Positions 35,383 through 45,070 of a stretch of 64,000 nucleotides of DNA are shown in pieces. Within the stretch, counting starts at the first letter, position 1. Each line of letters begins with the position of its first letter. Below the pieces are notes generated by a model. The model saw only the letters and a program-made list of their open reading frames with translations. It made no database searches and was not told where the DNA came from. Position numbers and translations under genes: made by a program. The stretch comes from Telluribacter roseus (GTDB lineage Bacteria; Bacteroidota; Bacteroidia; Cytophagales; Spirosomataceae). The stretch covers positions 62,001 through 126,000 of the forward strand of contig NZ_JAFEUV020000002.1 of NCBI RefSeq assembly GCF_017355915.2, written 5' to 3'.

Positions 35383-36339
35383 ATGAATAGCATGAAAAAG
35401 AGATATAGCCTTAATACCTATTTGTACCTGCTACTGCTCCTGGTGGTGAGCCCCTGGCTGGTCAGTTGTGAAGATGTAATAGATCTGAATGTAGAGGAAG
35501 GACCCGAGCTACTGGTAGTGGATGGGTGGATTACCAACCAGCCCGGCCCCCAGCGCATACGTCTGACTCTCTCATCCGGCTACTTTAATAATAGCGAGCC
35601 TCAACCCGCTCTGAACGCCGATGTGACCGTGACCGATGATCAGGGCAAGGTATATGTCTTTGAAGACACCAATAGCAACGGTGTGTACGAATGGACCCCT
35701 CAGAAGGCTGATTCTCTCAATACCTCCGATGCCCTGGGCCATATAGGCCGCAGCTATACCCTGCTAGTCAGGTATGCGGGCGAAGAATATACCGCTACCA
35801 GTGCCATCAAACGTGTACCGGTTATTGATTCGCTGGTATACCAGTTTGAGACATTGCCCTTCACTCCACCCAATGGACCCAAGGAAGGGTATATAGCCGA
35901 ATTTTACGCCCGTGACTTTTCAGGGATAGGTGATACCTACTGGATCAAAGCCCTCCGAGGCGGTGGCCTGTATGCCAATGATCCCGAAAATATCACGCTG
36001 GCTTTTGACGCGGCTTTTTCGCCCGGCTCCGTATCAGACGGACTGGTGTTTATACAGCCACTCCGGCGCTCGATCAACGTCAATCAGCTCTTTTCGGCAG
36101 GCGATACCGTGGGGGTGGAGCTGCATAGTATTACGCCCGAAACCTACTACTTCCTGCAGCAGGTACGGCAGGAGTCGTCCAACGGAGGCATATTTGCTAC
36201 GCCACCCGCTAATATCTTTACCAACATCCGTAACAGTAATCCCAACGGGCGGAAGGCGCTGGGGTACTTTGGTACATCGGCCATCAGCCGTGCCGAAACC
36301 ATCATAGATCCGGCGAAAGCCCGACCGGATAGAGATTGA
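35383..36339 (+). CDS. DUF4249 lipoprotein
   Basis: 318 residues with a lipoprotein signal ending LVSCEDVIDLN. Acidic residues right after the lipid-bearing Cys resemble the Bacteroidota surface-export signal, so it is probably exposed on the outer membrane (inference). N-terminal beta-sandwich pattern LLVVDGWITNQPGP is typical of DUF4249. Likely partner of the TonB receptor at 32320-34686. ATG at 35383 is chosen since earlier codons overlap the SDR gene; ATG 35392 is possible. Confidence 0.85.
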   Translation: MNSMKKRYSLNTYLYLLLLLVVSPWLVSCEDVIDLNVEEGPELLVVDGWITNQPGPQRIRLTLSSGYFNNSEPQPALNADVTVTDDQGKVYVFEDTNSNGVYEWTPQKADSLNTSDALGHIGRSYTLLVRYAGEEYTATSAIKRVPVIDSLVYQFETLPFTPPNGPKEGYIAEFYARDFSGIGDTYWIKALRGGGLYANDPENITLAFDAAFSPGSVSDGLVFIQPLRRSINVNQLFSAGDTVGVELHSITPETYYFLQQVRQESSNGGIFATPPANIFTNIRNSNPNGRKALGYFGTSAISRAETIIDPAKARPDRD

Positions 36340-36348
36340 GTAGGTTAG

Positions 36349-36600
36349 TTAGTGAATGAGTGATTGAGAGAATGAGTGAGGGTTGTGTGGCAAAAGGACA
36401 AAATGGAATTTTGATTAATGTGGGGTACGCCGCAACGAATGCGGAATGCTAATAAATCACGGCTAAGTCTGAAATCAGATTATAATAGTACCTCAGCCCT
36501 GAACCTCTACTCTCTGCATTTGAAACTACTAAATTGATAATCCACAATAGCTGCGACGAACCGTCGAAATCCGACATTCACTCATTCACTCAATCACTAA
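36349..36600. repeat. Inverted-repeat element with internal hairpins
   Basis: A 26-base left arm (36349-36374) and right arm (36575-36600) are inverted copies with four mismatches, both built from GTGAATGAG/GTGATTGAG units. The 200 bases between hold three short palindromes: CCGCA/TGCGG (36430-36444), TCTGA/TCAGA (36468-36479) and CGACG/CGTCG (36554-36566). No reading frame. It fills the gap between two convergent genes. A small non-autonomous mobile element is possible; no target duplication is obvious. Termination for both genes is an alternative role. Confidence 0.5.
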
Positions 36601-36604
36601 ATAA

Positions 36605-38713
36605 TCAAAACTGGTACATCACCTGGGCCTTTATTTCGCTGCGGGTACTGCCCTGGATCTCGTTGAGGCCGGAGCTGATGACATCTACGTTGGAATAACG
36701 GGTCTGGGACCAGCGAAGCCACATCCGCAGCTGCTTACTGAGCGCGTACCGCGCCATGAGGTAGTGCCGGGTGCCCTGGTTGTAATAGGCAGGTAGCGAG
36801 AACGCATACAGTACATCCTTCTCATACACATACTGGCGGCTGTCGTAGCTGTCGGTGGAGAATACGGCCACGCGACCGCTCAGTTCGAGTTGTTGCCACC
36901 GCCAGGTCACGTCCTGAAGTACCGTAACCCCTCGTGAGCGCGAAGTGCCCTGGTAGGCAAAGTCCCCGCCCTGCACCCGCGTACGTACACTGTATTTCAA
37001 GGGTACTTCGTATTCAAAGTTAATCAGGGCCGTACGGCGAATGGTGGTAGCGAGCGGACGCATAGGCTCGTCGCTGCTTCCGGGCAGGTTGCGCTGCTTG
37101 TGCTCCTCGTGCAGGAGCGCGTACGTTCGCAGCCGGCGGTTGGGCATCCACTGCGCGTGCAGGAAGTAATCGTAGCCATCGGAAGGAGCATTGACCAGGT
37201 ACCGGAGCCACGGAAAGCGGAAACGATCGTAGAATCCGCTGAACTGCCAGCGACGGCTGGGCGAGTACCGAAGCCCCCAGTAGGTACCTGTTTCGTTGAT
37301 GGGGCGCGTCGCCTCCCCGAATGAATTGCCGTAGAAGGTATGGAAGTGGCGGTCGTAGTGGCGGAGCAGGAGCGTAAAATCCAGTGTCTTGCCCAGGGCT
37401 GCTATCAATCCTCCAATACCCCCTACACCTCCGCTTGAGGATCTTGCCCCTTCACCGAACAGATGAATATTCTGCCAGCGGTAGTCGCCGTGTACACCCA
37501 CTACCAGATTTTCCTTTCCCCTGAATTCAAACTGGTTATAGGGGGCGTTCCGGCGCTGGAGGTCGGCTCCGAAAGTGGTATGTAGTGCGGTGATGCCCAC
37601 CTGTCCCCGTTGAGTAGGGGAACGGTAGAGCGCGTGGAAGCCCAGGTTCTGCTCCGGGATAATCCCCTGCCGGGCCTGCTCGGCGGGTGTACGGTGGAGC
37701 CCAGCGGTCTGGAGGGAGGAGACCAGTAGCTGCCCGGGAGCGGCATCGGCCGTGTTGAGGCTGGCGTCCCGGCGCACACCGGAGTAGAAGGTAGTAATGT
37801 CAACAGTGGGCGTGAGGGCGTAGGTAGCAGCCACACCCCGGAAAAAGCCCGCTTCCAGCACCGAGGTATAGGGACGGAGCCCGAGGGTACTGCGGTAGGT
37901 AGTTCGGATTACTTCCGCGCCCTTTCCCAGCGAGAATCCTGCCGCCATCACCATACCCTGCCCCGCCTGCATCTGAAAGTCACCTACTATGAGGTTCCTG
38001 AGTCGCCCTCGGTTCATGATCTGGGCGTGAAAAGAAGTAAAGTCAGGACCAAAGATGTGGCGGTCGGGCTGCCAGCGAACTACCTCACCGGCGTCTTTCT
38101 CCATGGTAAAGCCAAGGCTATAAGCACCCGTACGGGCATAGCGGTAGCGGGCGTACCATTGCATAGGACCGCCCACGTAGCGGGTCAGGGAGCGCGAGGT
38201 AGTATCAACAGGAGCAAAGCCGCGCTGGGTCTCCAGGAGCCGCTCCGTCCGCAGCATCAGGAAGTGCTGCGTAGGGTTGCGCAGGCTTTGGGACAGAGGT
38301 AGAGCCGTTTCCTGGACAATGACGAATGGCAGCAGACGTCGGATGGTAACCAGGTCAAAGCCCGGTATGGCCTGCAGCTCATACAGAGACAGGAGAGGGC
38401 CCAGCCTGGCGCGGTAGTCAAGGAAGGCGTTCAACTGTTCCTGCGAGAGCAGGTAGGTAGCCGCCAGTTCATCGCGGGTGACGGTGTTGAGATTACGCGG
38501 GTTGGTATACAGCTGGAAAAGAGCTTCGAACAGGTCTTCGTAGTTGGCCTCTTCGGTCGGGACAGGAAAAAGCTCCTGTATAAAAGCATTGATATCGATT
38601 TCGGGACGGGGCGGCTCCTGAGCATAGGCACGACCCGCTATCAAAACAACGAGCCATACTGTCTGGCGTAGGGAATAAACTATCGCAGACGGTATGGCTC
38701 TTTTTCTATCCAT
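36605..38713 (-). CDS. Helix-hairpin-helix protein with outer-membrane barrel-like domain
   Basis: 702 residues. Signal peptide ends AYA with Gln next. Residues about 35-115 form ComEA-type helix-hairpin-helix repeats (NPRNLNTVTRDELAA, LLSLYELQAIPGF), normally DNA-binding. The rest (about 130-702) is rich in alternating strands with aromatic residues and ends in Phe (KAQVMYQF), as in outer-membrane beta-barrels. Such proteins are widespread in Bacteroidota with unknown role; DNA uptake is a plausible idea only. Starts 17 bases after nadC, so co-transcribed. Confidence 0.75.
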   Translation of the reverse strand: MDRKRAIPSAIVYSLRQTVWLVVLIAGRAYAQEPPRPEIDINAFIQELFPVPTEEANYEDLFEALFQLYTNPRNLNTVTRDELAATYLLSQEQLNAFLDYRARLGPLLSLYELQAIPGFDLVTIRRLLPFVIVQETALPLSQSLRNPTQHFLMLRTERLLETQRGFAPVDTTSRSLTRYVGGPMQWYARYRYARTGAYSLGFTMEKDAGEVVRWQPDRHIFGPDFTSFHAQIMNRGRLRNLIVGDFQMQAGQGMVMAAGFSLGKGAEVIRTTYRSTLGLRPYTSVLEAGFFRGVAATYALTPTVDITTFYSGVRRDASLNTADAAPGQLLVSSLQTAGLHRTPAEQARQGIIPEQNLGFHALYRSPTQRGQVGITALHTTFGADLQRRNAPYNQFEFRGKENLVVGVHGDYRWQNIHLFGEGARSSSGGVGGIGGLIAALGKTLDFTLLLRHYDRHFHTFYGNSFGEATRPINETGTYWGLRYSPSRRWQFSGFYDRFRFPWLRYLVNAPSDGYDYFLHAQWMPNRRLRTYALLHEEHKQRNLPGSSDEPMRPLATTIRRTALINFEYEVPLKYSVRTRVQGGDFAYQGTSRSRGVTVLQDVTWRWQQLELSGRVAVFSTDSYDSRQYVYEKDVLYAFSLPAYYNQGTRHYLMARYALSKQLRMWLRWSQTRYSNVDVISSGLNEIQGSTRSEIKAQVMYQF

Positions 38714-38730
38714 AGCTATTCAGCCAGCGT

Positions 38731-39579
38731 TCAAAAAGCCTTCAGACTTAGGTCCAGGCTCTTGATCTGGTGCGTAAGGGCACCGCTCGATATTCCATCG
38801 ACCCCCGTTTCGGCTACGGCCCGTAAGGTCGTTTCTTTGATATTGCCCGAGGCTTCGGTCTCGAACCGCCCGCCGATGCGGCGCACCGCTTCGCGCATGT
38901 CGTCCAGCGAGAAGTTGTCCAGCATGACTATATCAACGCCACCTATTCGCAGTATTTGGTCTACTTCATCCAGGTTACGCGCTTCAATCTCTATTTTCAG
39001 ACTTCGGCCGGTCTGCTGTAAGTAAGTACGGGCATTGGTGATAGCGGCTTCGATACCTCCGGCGTAGTCGACGTGGTTATCTTTAATCATGATCATGTCG
39101 TACAGGCCCATACGGTGATTGACAGCCCCTCCTATACGCGTTGCCATCTTTTCAAAAGCTCTAAAGTTAGGTGTGGTCTTCCGGGTATCCAGCAGCTTCA
39201 CCGGCAGATCAGCGATCAGGTCTACCATGTGTCGGGTGTAAGTAGCTATGCCACTCATGCGCTGCATAATGTTGAGTACCAGCCGCTCGGCCTGTAGTAT
39301 CGAACGCGCACTGCCTTCTACGGTCAGTACTACGTCTCCTACTTTGATGGAGGCACCATCCTGCAGGTGTACATCTATCTGAAGATTAGCATCTACTTCT
39401 TTAAAAATAGTCAGCGCCACTTCTACTCCCGCCAGTATACCATCCTGCTTTACCAGCAGGCGAGCCTGCTTGGAGGCATCGGCAGGTACACACGACAACG
39501 AACTATGGTCACCGTCTCCGATGTCTTCCAGCAGCGCCAGTTTGATAAGATCTTGTAAATTATGAGGATTTGTTTCCAT
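38731..39579 (-). CDS. nadC: Nicotinate-nucleotide pyrophosphorylase (carboxylating)
   Basis: Converts quinolinate and PRPP to nicotinate mononucleotide in de novo NAD synthesis. 282 residues from ATG 39579, the usual family length: LLEDIGDGDHSS at the start, LDTRKTTPNFRAFEK and NHRMGLYDMIMIKDNH for substrate binding. The frame could begin at 39654, but that adds 25 residues not typical of the family. First gene of a two-gene unit with the HHH protein. Confidence 0.93.
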   Translation of the reverse strand: METNPHNLQDLIKLALLEDIGDGDHSSLSCVPADASKQARLLVKQDGILAGVEVALTIFKEVDANLQIDVHLQDGASIKVGDVVLTVEGSARSILQAERLVLNIMQRMSGIATYTRHMVDLIADLPVKLLDTRKTTPNFRAFEKMATRIGGAVNHRMGLYDMIMIKDNHVDYAGGIEAAITNARTYLQQTGRSLKIEIEARNLDEVDQILRIGGVDIVMLDNFSLDDMREAVRRIGGRFETEASGNIKETTLRAVAETGVDGISSGALTHQIKSLDLSLKAF

Positions 39580-39744
39580 ATCGCCGAAAATACTGTCTAC
39601 TAATGAAACGACCAAACCCCTATTTTCGTTAGAGGGTACATAGAAGGTGCTCATTTGTAGAAGATAACAATATAATCTATACTACGGTGGATTTAGATTG
39701 TTTCAATATTTTCTTCTTTTAGTACCACTATTATCTGCTAAATA

Positions 39745-39776
39745 TTTGGTTATCTGATTTTTTGGAATGAACTTTG
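39745..39776 (+). promoter_or_regulatory. Candidate promoter of the small exported protein
   Basis: TTTG (39745-39748), 20 bases, GAACTTTG (39769-39776), one mismatch from TAnnTTTG, 30 bases before GTG 39807. Confidence 0.5.
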
Positions 39777-39806
39777 CGCCCTCGATCGTAAACCTACTGC
39801 CTGACA

Positions 39807-40181
39807 GTGCCTAAGAAGCAAGGACATATCACCCAATTGATGAGCTGGCTGTTAGCCACAATACTGCTTATGGTAGCAGTGGGAGGTAAGTCATGTTCAG
39901 TACCGCAGGAGGGAAAGCACAAGGTAGCCCTGGAACACAGTGCTACCGCTGCGGATGAGAGTCGTCCTGACGCGGCCAAGGTAAGCGAACTGTCGCTGGA
40001 TGCGGTAGTGATACCGGCGGCCTCTTTTGATTTTGCGCAAGCGGTTTACTTACTTCCCCCGCCTACCTGGCGTTTTGTGGAAGTAGCTACGTCTATACCG
40101 GCTTCTTTCAGTGAGCCGTTTCATCTATTCTCCTATTTTCGAAAGGTCTTTGGGCATCATATTGCCATCAATGCCCCCTAG
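39807..40181 (+). CDS. Small exported or membrane-anchored protein, unknown
   Basis: 124 residues from a GTG start: basic N-terminus (MPKKQ), one hydrophobic stretch (about 12-28) followed by a Cys, then a hydrophilic middle and a conserved-looking tail SYFRKVFGHHIAI. I do not recognise a family. It could be a lipoprotein-like or single-span protein. Its promoter fits the GTG start; ATG at 39840 is the alternative. Confidence 0.5.
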   Translation: MPKKQGHITQLMSWLLATILLMVAVGGKSCSVPQEGKHKVALEHSATAADESRPDAAKVSELSLDAVVIPAASFDFAQAVYLLPPPTWRFVEVATSIPASFSEPFHLFSYFRKVFGHHIAINAP

Positions 40182-40331
40182 ACCCACAGCTCCTGCGGTT
40201 TCCCTTCGTGGAATTTTACTTGTATTGATACCTGCTCTGTACCCTTGTCTGTAGCGACTGGTGGAAGGAGACGGGAGTATCACTTCTATTCTTTCAGTGT
40301 AATTTCATTTAATCTATCTGTATAATTAACA

Positions 40332-43316
40332 ATGCGTAACAAAACCGGAATAATCGGATTGACGATAGTAGTGGCTTTGATTTGCCTTTACTACCTGTCA
40401 TTTACCTTTGTCGCTCGTAACTACAAGCAGAACGCGGAAGCGTATGCTACCGATGCGCAGGGTAAAGTAGATTTTACTAAGAAACAGCGGTACATCGACT
40501 CGCTATGGCGGGAGGAAGTGTACCTGGGACACACGCTTCAGGAAGTAATGGAGCGCGAACTGGGCCTGGGGCTTGACCTGCAGGGAGGTATGCACGTGGT
40601 ACTCGAAGTATCCCCTACGGATATCGTAAGAGGACTGGCTGGTGGTAATGCCCGTAGTGCTCAGTTCCAGCAGGCTCTCAAGAAAGCTGAAGAAGCTCAA
40701 AAGACCAGCCAGAGCAGCTATGTAGACCTGTTTGTGGATGCGTATAAGGAGGTAGCTCCTAATTCCCGTCTGGCGAGTGTATTCGCCAACAGCGCCAACC
40801 GCAGTAAGATCAACAGCAACTCATCAGATGCCGAAGTAATCAATATGCTCAATACCGAAGTAGAGGGAGCTATTGGCCGTGCATTTGAAATCATTCAGGC
40901 TCGTGTGGATAAATTCGGGGTAGCTAACCCTAACCTGCAGCGTCTGCCTGGTACCAACCGTATCCTGGTAGAGCTACCAGGCGTTGACAACCCTGAGCGT
41001 GTTCGTCGTCTGCTTTCGGGAGCTGCCAAGCTGGAGTTTGCCGAAGTATATACTATTCAGGAGATAGCTCCTGCTATCGATCAGCTGGCCGTGTACCTGG
41101 CACGTGAAGATGCTGCTAACAAAGTATCTCCTAGCAAAGCAACAACATCTGCTGCCGATACTACCAGGTCGGCTACCGGAAGCAGCCTTGAGGCACAGCT
41201 GGCTCAGAAGAGTGACACTGCTCAGGCCGATACCTCTGCTCTGGCCAGCCAGACTGCCGCTCTGACCAACCTGTTCGTACCCCTTCCACAGGGACTGGGT
41301 GTGTACCTGAAAGACACCGCCCGTGCTAGTGAGATTCTTAACCGCCCTGAGGTACGTTCTATGTTCCCTAATGATATCGTATTTGCGTGGGAGCGTAAAG
41401 GAATGCAGGCTACTAACGGCCAGGAAATCCTGCCTCTGTACTTTGTGAAGAAGTCTAACGGGAAGGCTCCCATGGAAGGTGATGTAATCGTAGACGCTAC
41501 CAGCGACTATGACGACCGTGGCCGTCCTGAAGTAACTATGCGTATGAACGGTGAAGGTGCCCGTAAATGGCGTACCCTTACTGCCAATAACATCGGTCGT
41601 CCGGTAGCTATCCTGCTTGACAACCTGGTATACACTGCTCCTACTGTACAGGGTGAAATCCCTAACGGTAACTCGAGCATTACGGGTAGCTTTACCGTAG
41701 AAGAGACCAAGGACATGGCCAACGTACTGAAAGCCGGTAAGCTGCCTGCTCCTACCCATATCGTAGAAGAAGCCGTAGTAGGTTCTACGTTGGGATCAGA
41801 AGCGGTTACGGCCGGGGTACTTTCTTCGCTGGTAGGTCTGCTGGTAGTACTGGTATTCATGGTGGTTTACTACAGCCGTGCCGGTTGGATCGCTGATATC
41901 GCTCTGTTCGTCAACCTGTTCTTCCTGTTGGGAGTAATGGCCTCAATGGGTGCCGTACTTACTCTGTCAGGTATCGCGGGTATTGTACTGACCATTGGTA
42001 TGGCGGTGGATGCCAACGTACTTATCTATGAAGGTATCAAAGCAGAGATGGAAGCCGGCAAGCCGTTTGCTCAAGCGGTTACGGATGGTTTTAAAGGATC
42101 TCTTTCAGCTATCATTGACTCCAACGTTACTACCCTGCTTACAGGTGTGATCCTGTTCGTATTTGGTACAGGTCTGGTACTTGGCTTTGCGACTACGCTG
42201 GTGATTGGTTTGATTACCTCTCTGTTTGCGGCTATCTTCATTACCCGCCTGCTGCTTGAGTACCAGGTGAAAAAAGGCAAGACCTTCGCATTTACTTCGC
42301 CTCTGACCAAGAACTGGTTTAAGGATACCAAGTTTGACTTTGTGTCGCAGCGTCGTAAGTTCTACATTATATCTTCGGCTATTATAGCGATTGGTATTGC
42401 TTCGTTCATTTTCAAAGGCTTTGGTCTGGGTATTGACTTCAAAGGTGGTCGCTCCTACGTGGTACGTTTTGATCAGAATGTAAGTACTGACGCTGTACGT
42501 CAAAGCATGGCTGCTACACTGGGTGAAGCACCGGAAGTAAAAACATTCGGTGGATTTAACCAGGTTAAGATTACTACTGACTACCTGATCGAGCAGACAA
42601 CTCCCGAAGCGGATGATCAGGCAAAAGCTAAGATAGTAGCAGGTATCGCAGGAGTACAGGGTAATAAAGGAGAAATCGTGAGCTCGGCCAAAGTAGGGCC
42701 TACCATCGCATACGATACCATGATATCAGCTATCTGGGCTGTATTACTGGCCGTAGCCGTTAACTTTGGTTATATCTTCCTGCGCTTCCGCCGACTGGCG
42801 TTTAGCTACGGAGCCGTAGCGGCCCTTGCACATGACGTAATTGTCCTGTTGGCGATATTCTCGCTGTTCAACGGTCTGCTGCCTTTCTCGCTGGATATCG
42901 ACCAGGCGTTCATTGGTTCGGTTCTGACGATCATGGGTTACTCGATGAACGATACCGTGGTAATCTTTGACCGTATCCGTGACTACCTCAATGACAAAGG
43001 TGGTAAGCGTGAGAGCATCCCGACGATCATCAACAACGCGTTGAACAGTACCCTGAGCCGTACGGCCGTAACGGGTATCTCTACAATGCTCGTGTTGGTA
43101 GTGCTCCTGATCTTTGGTGGTGAAGTAATCCGCGGATTTACCTTCTCTATGCTGATCGGGGTTATCGTAGGTACGTATTCTTCACTGTTCATTGCAGCGC
43201 CTATCGTGGTAGATACCCTGCAGCGTGAGCAACTACGAGAAGCTTCCGCTGCACCAGCGGTAGTACCTGTCGAGCCAGCGCCGGCTGCTAAAAAAACAAA
43301 GACCGCTAAGGCTTAA
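40332..43316 (+). CDS. secDF: SecD-SecF fusion, protein translocase
   Basis: 994-residue inner-membrane protein that uses the proton gradient to pull exported proteins through SecYEG. The SecD half (about 1-640) has GLDLQGGMHVVLEV and the membrane motif AVDANVLIYEGIK; the SecF half (about 670-960) has GLGIDFKGGRSYVV and MGYSMNDTVVIFDRIR. The tail after the last membrane segment is Ala/Lys-rich. The single-polypeptide form is normal for Bacteroidota. Monocistronic, with a strong terminator. Confidence 0.96.
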   Translation: MRNKTGIIGLTIVVALICLYYLSFTFVARNYKQNAEAYATDAQGKVDFTKKQRYIDSLWREEVYLGHTLQEVMERELGLGLDLQGGMHVVLEVSPTDIVRGLAGGNARSAQFQQALKKAEEAQKTSQSSYVDLFVDAYKEVAPNSRLASVFANSANRSKINSNSSDAEVINMLNTEVEGAIGRAFEIIQARVDKFGVANPNLQRLPGTNRILVELPGVDNPERVRRLLSGAAKLEFAEVYTIQEIAPAIDQLAVYLAREDAANKVSPSKATTSAADTTRSATGSSLEAQLAQKSDTAQADTSALASQTAALTNLFVPLPQGLGVYLKDTARASEILNRPEVRSMFPNDIVFAWERKGMQATNGQEILPLYFVKKSNGKAPMEGDVIVDATSDYDDRGRPEVTMRMNGEGARKWRTLTANNIGRPVAILLDNLVYTAPTVQGEIPNGNSSITGSFTVEETKDMANVLKAGKLPAPTHIVEEAVVGSTLGSEAVTAGVLSSLVGLLVVLVFMVVYYSRAGWIADIALFVNLFFLLGVMASMGAVLTLSGIAGIVLTIGMAVDANVLIYEGIKAEMEAGKPFAQAVTDGFKGSLSAIIDSNVTTLLTGVILFVFGTGLVLGFATTLVIGLITSLFAAIFITRLLLEYQVKKGKTFAFTSPLTKNWFKDTKFDFVSQRRKFYIISSAIIAIGIASFIFKGFGLGIDFKGGRSYVVRFDQNVSTDAVRQSMAATLGEAPEVKTFGGFNQVKITTDYLIEQTTPEADDQAKAKIVAGIAGVQGNKGEIVSSAKVGPTIAYDTMISAIWAVLLAVAVNFGYIFLRFRRLAFSYGAVAALAHDVIVLLAIFSLFNGLLPFSLDIDQAFIGSVLTIMGYSMNDTVVIFDRIRDYLNDKGGKRESIPTIINNALNSTLSRTAVTGISTMLVLVVLLIFGGEVIRGFTFSMLIGVIVGTYSSLFIAAPIVVDTLQREQLREASAAPAVVPVEPAPAAKKTKTAKA

Positions 43317-43330
43317 TCCATTATAGTTTG

Positions 43331-43370
43331 AAAAAGGGAAAAGTATGTGCTTTTCCCTTTTTCTATTTTT
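43331..43370 (+). terminator. Terminator of secDF
   Basis: Thirteen-base-pair perfect stem (43331-43343 with 43350-43362), 6-base loop, followed by further T-rich sequence. The A run on the left allows function in both directions. Confidence 0.9.
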
Positions 43371-43450
43371 ACCAATCCTGTATTGACAAATTTTACGTTA
43401 GTTTTAAGGTTCATTGACACTAAAAATTAAGTACCTCTCTTCTTTTTACT

Positions 43451-44914
43451 ATGGCAAATCAACTTTGGATAAGAAAACCTCTGGCGAGACTACAGGAGGA
43501 ATCATCCGATGAAGGGAATCAACTGAAACGCTCGCTTGGGGCATCCAGTCTGGTTGCACTTGGGATCGGCGCTATTATTGGAGCCGGTCTTTTTTCACTC
43601 ACAGGTATTGCGGCCGCTGAACACGCGGGACCGGCCGTAACTATTTCCTTTATACTGGCGGCTGTTGGTTGTGCTTTTGCCGGGCTCTGCTACGCCGAAT
43701 TTGCTTCCATGATCCCCATCGCCGGAAGCGCCTATACCTATTCTTATACTACCATGGGCGAGTTCGTAGCCTGGATCATCGGCTGGGACCTGGTACTTGA
43801 GTACGCCCTGGGCGCAGCTACAGTAGCCGTGAGCTGGTCGAGGTACCTGCTGGAGTTTCTGAACGGCTTTGGAATACAGCTACCGGTTGAGCTGGTATGT
43901 TCGCCATTAGAAACAGTAAAGTTGAGTGATGGTACCATCATTGAGGGAGGGATGATCAACCTGCCCGCTATCCTGATCGTATGGTTGCTGTCATTGCTGC
44001 TCATCAGAGGTACCCAAGGTTCTGCCTTTATGAATAACCTGCTGGTGGTGGTAAAAGTAGCCGTAGTACTTATATTTATAGCACTAGGCTGGAGCCACAT
44101 TGATCCTGCTAACTATACGCCTTATATACCGGCTAATACCGGTGAATACGAGCACTTCGGTTGGTCGGGTATTGCTACCGGAGCCGCGGTGGTATTCTTT
44201 GCTTTTATTGGATTTGATGCGGTGTCTACAGCGGCTCAGGAGGCTAAAAATCCTCAACGCGATATGCCTATTGGTATCCTGGGGTCACTGGCCGTTTGTA
44301 CCATACTGTACGTGTTGTTTGCGCACGTAATGACGGGTCTTGTTAACTACAAGCTGTTTGCGAACGATGCCAAGCCAGCAGCCACGGCTTTTGCCCAAAC
44401 GGGCTATGACTTCCTGCAGAATGGTCTAATTGTGGCTATTCTGGCGGGATATACTTCCGTAATGCTGGTGATGCTACTGGGACAGAGCCGGGTATTCTAT
44501 ACTATGAGCAAGGATGGATTACTTCCGAAGTTCTTCAGCGAAGTACACCACAAGTTCAGCACTCCCTGGAAAACCAACATCTTCTTCATGCTGTTCGTAA
44601 GTGTGTTTGCAGGATTTGTACCCGTAAGCGATCTGGGACATATGGTAAGTATAGGTACCTTGTTTGCCTTCTGCCTGGTGTGCGCGGGTGTATGGATGCT
44701 GCGCCGTAAGATGCCTGATGCGCCCCGTTCGTTCAAAGCGCCTCTGGTGCCTTTTGTGCCTCTAATGGGTATTATTGTCTGTTTATACCTGATGTACTCT
44801 CTTCCGATAGAAAGCTGGTACCGTCTGGCGATCTGGCTGGGACTTGGTCTGGCCATTTACTTTGGCTACGGTAAGAAGAACAGCATTTTGGGGAAAGAAT
44901 ATAAAAACAGCTGA
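43451..44914 (+). CDS. APC-superfamily amino acid permease
   Basis: 487 residues with about twelve membrane segments. The first helix carries the signature GIGAIIGAGLFSLTG, and the N-terminal region resembles the YfnA/cationic amino acid transporter branch. It imports or exchanges amino acids; the exact substrate is not readable. Single gene closed by a terminator. Confidence 0.9.
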   Translation: MANQLWIRKPLARLQEESSDEGNQLKRSLGASSLVALGIGAIIGAGLFSLTGIAAAEHAGPAVTISFILAAVGCAFAGLCYAEFASMIPIAGSAYTYSYTTMGEFVAWIIGWDLVLEYALGAATVAVSWSRYLLEFLNGFGIQLPVELVCSPLETVKLSDGTIIEGGMINLPAILIVWLLSLLLIRGTQGSAFMNNLLVVVKVAVVLIFIALGWSHIDPANYTPYIPANTGEYEHFGWSGIATGAAVVFFAFIGFDAVSTAAQEAKNPQRDMPIGILGSLAVCTILYVLFAHVMTGLVNYKLFANDAKPAATAFAQTGYDFLQNGLIVAILAGYTSVMLVMLLGQSRVFYTMSKDGLLPKFFSEVHHKFSTPWKTNIFFMLFVSVFAGFVPVSDLGHMVSIGTLFAFCLVCAGVWMLRRKMPDAPRSFKAPLVPFVPLMGIIVCLYLMYSLPIESWYRLAIWLGLGLAIYFGYGKKNSILGKEYKNS

Positions 44915-44937
44915 TAAAGTACTTTCCTTCACATACT

Positions 44938-44974
44938 AAAAAGCCCGTAAGTGGAAACGCTTACGGGCTTTTTA
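44938..44974 (+). terminator. Terminator of the APC permease gene
   Basis: Eleven-base-pair core stem (44941-44951 with 44960-44970), GAAA-containing loop and T run after it; an A run on the left makes it potentially bidirectional. Confidence 0.9.
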
Positions 44975-45070
44975 TTGCTTCTGATTAAAATTTTATATTA
45001 GTTTATGCCTTTATGAGCCAAATATTATTCTACGATTCTACCCTACTACTATTCCACTTTTAGATCCTTT

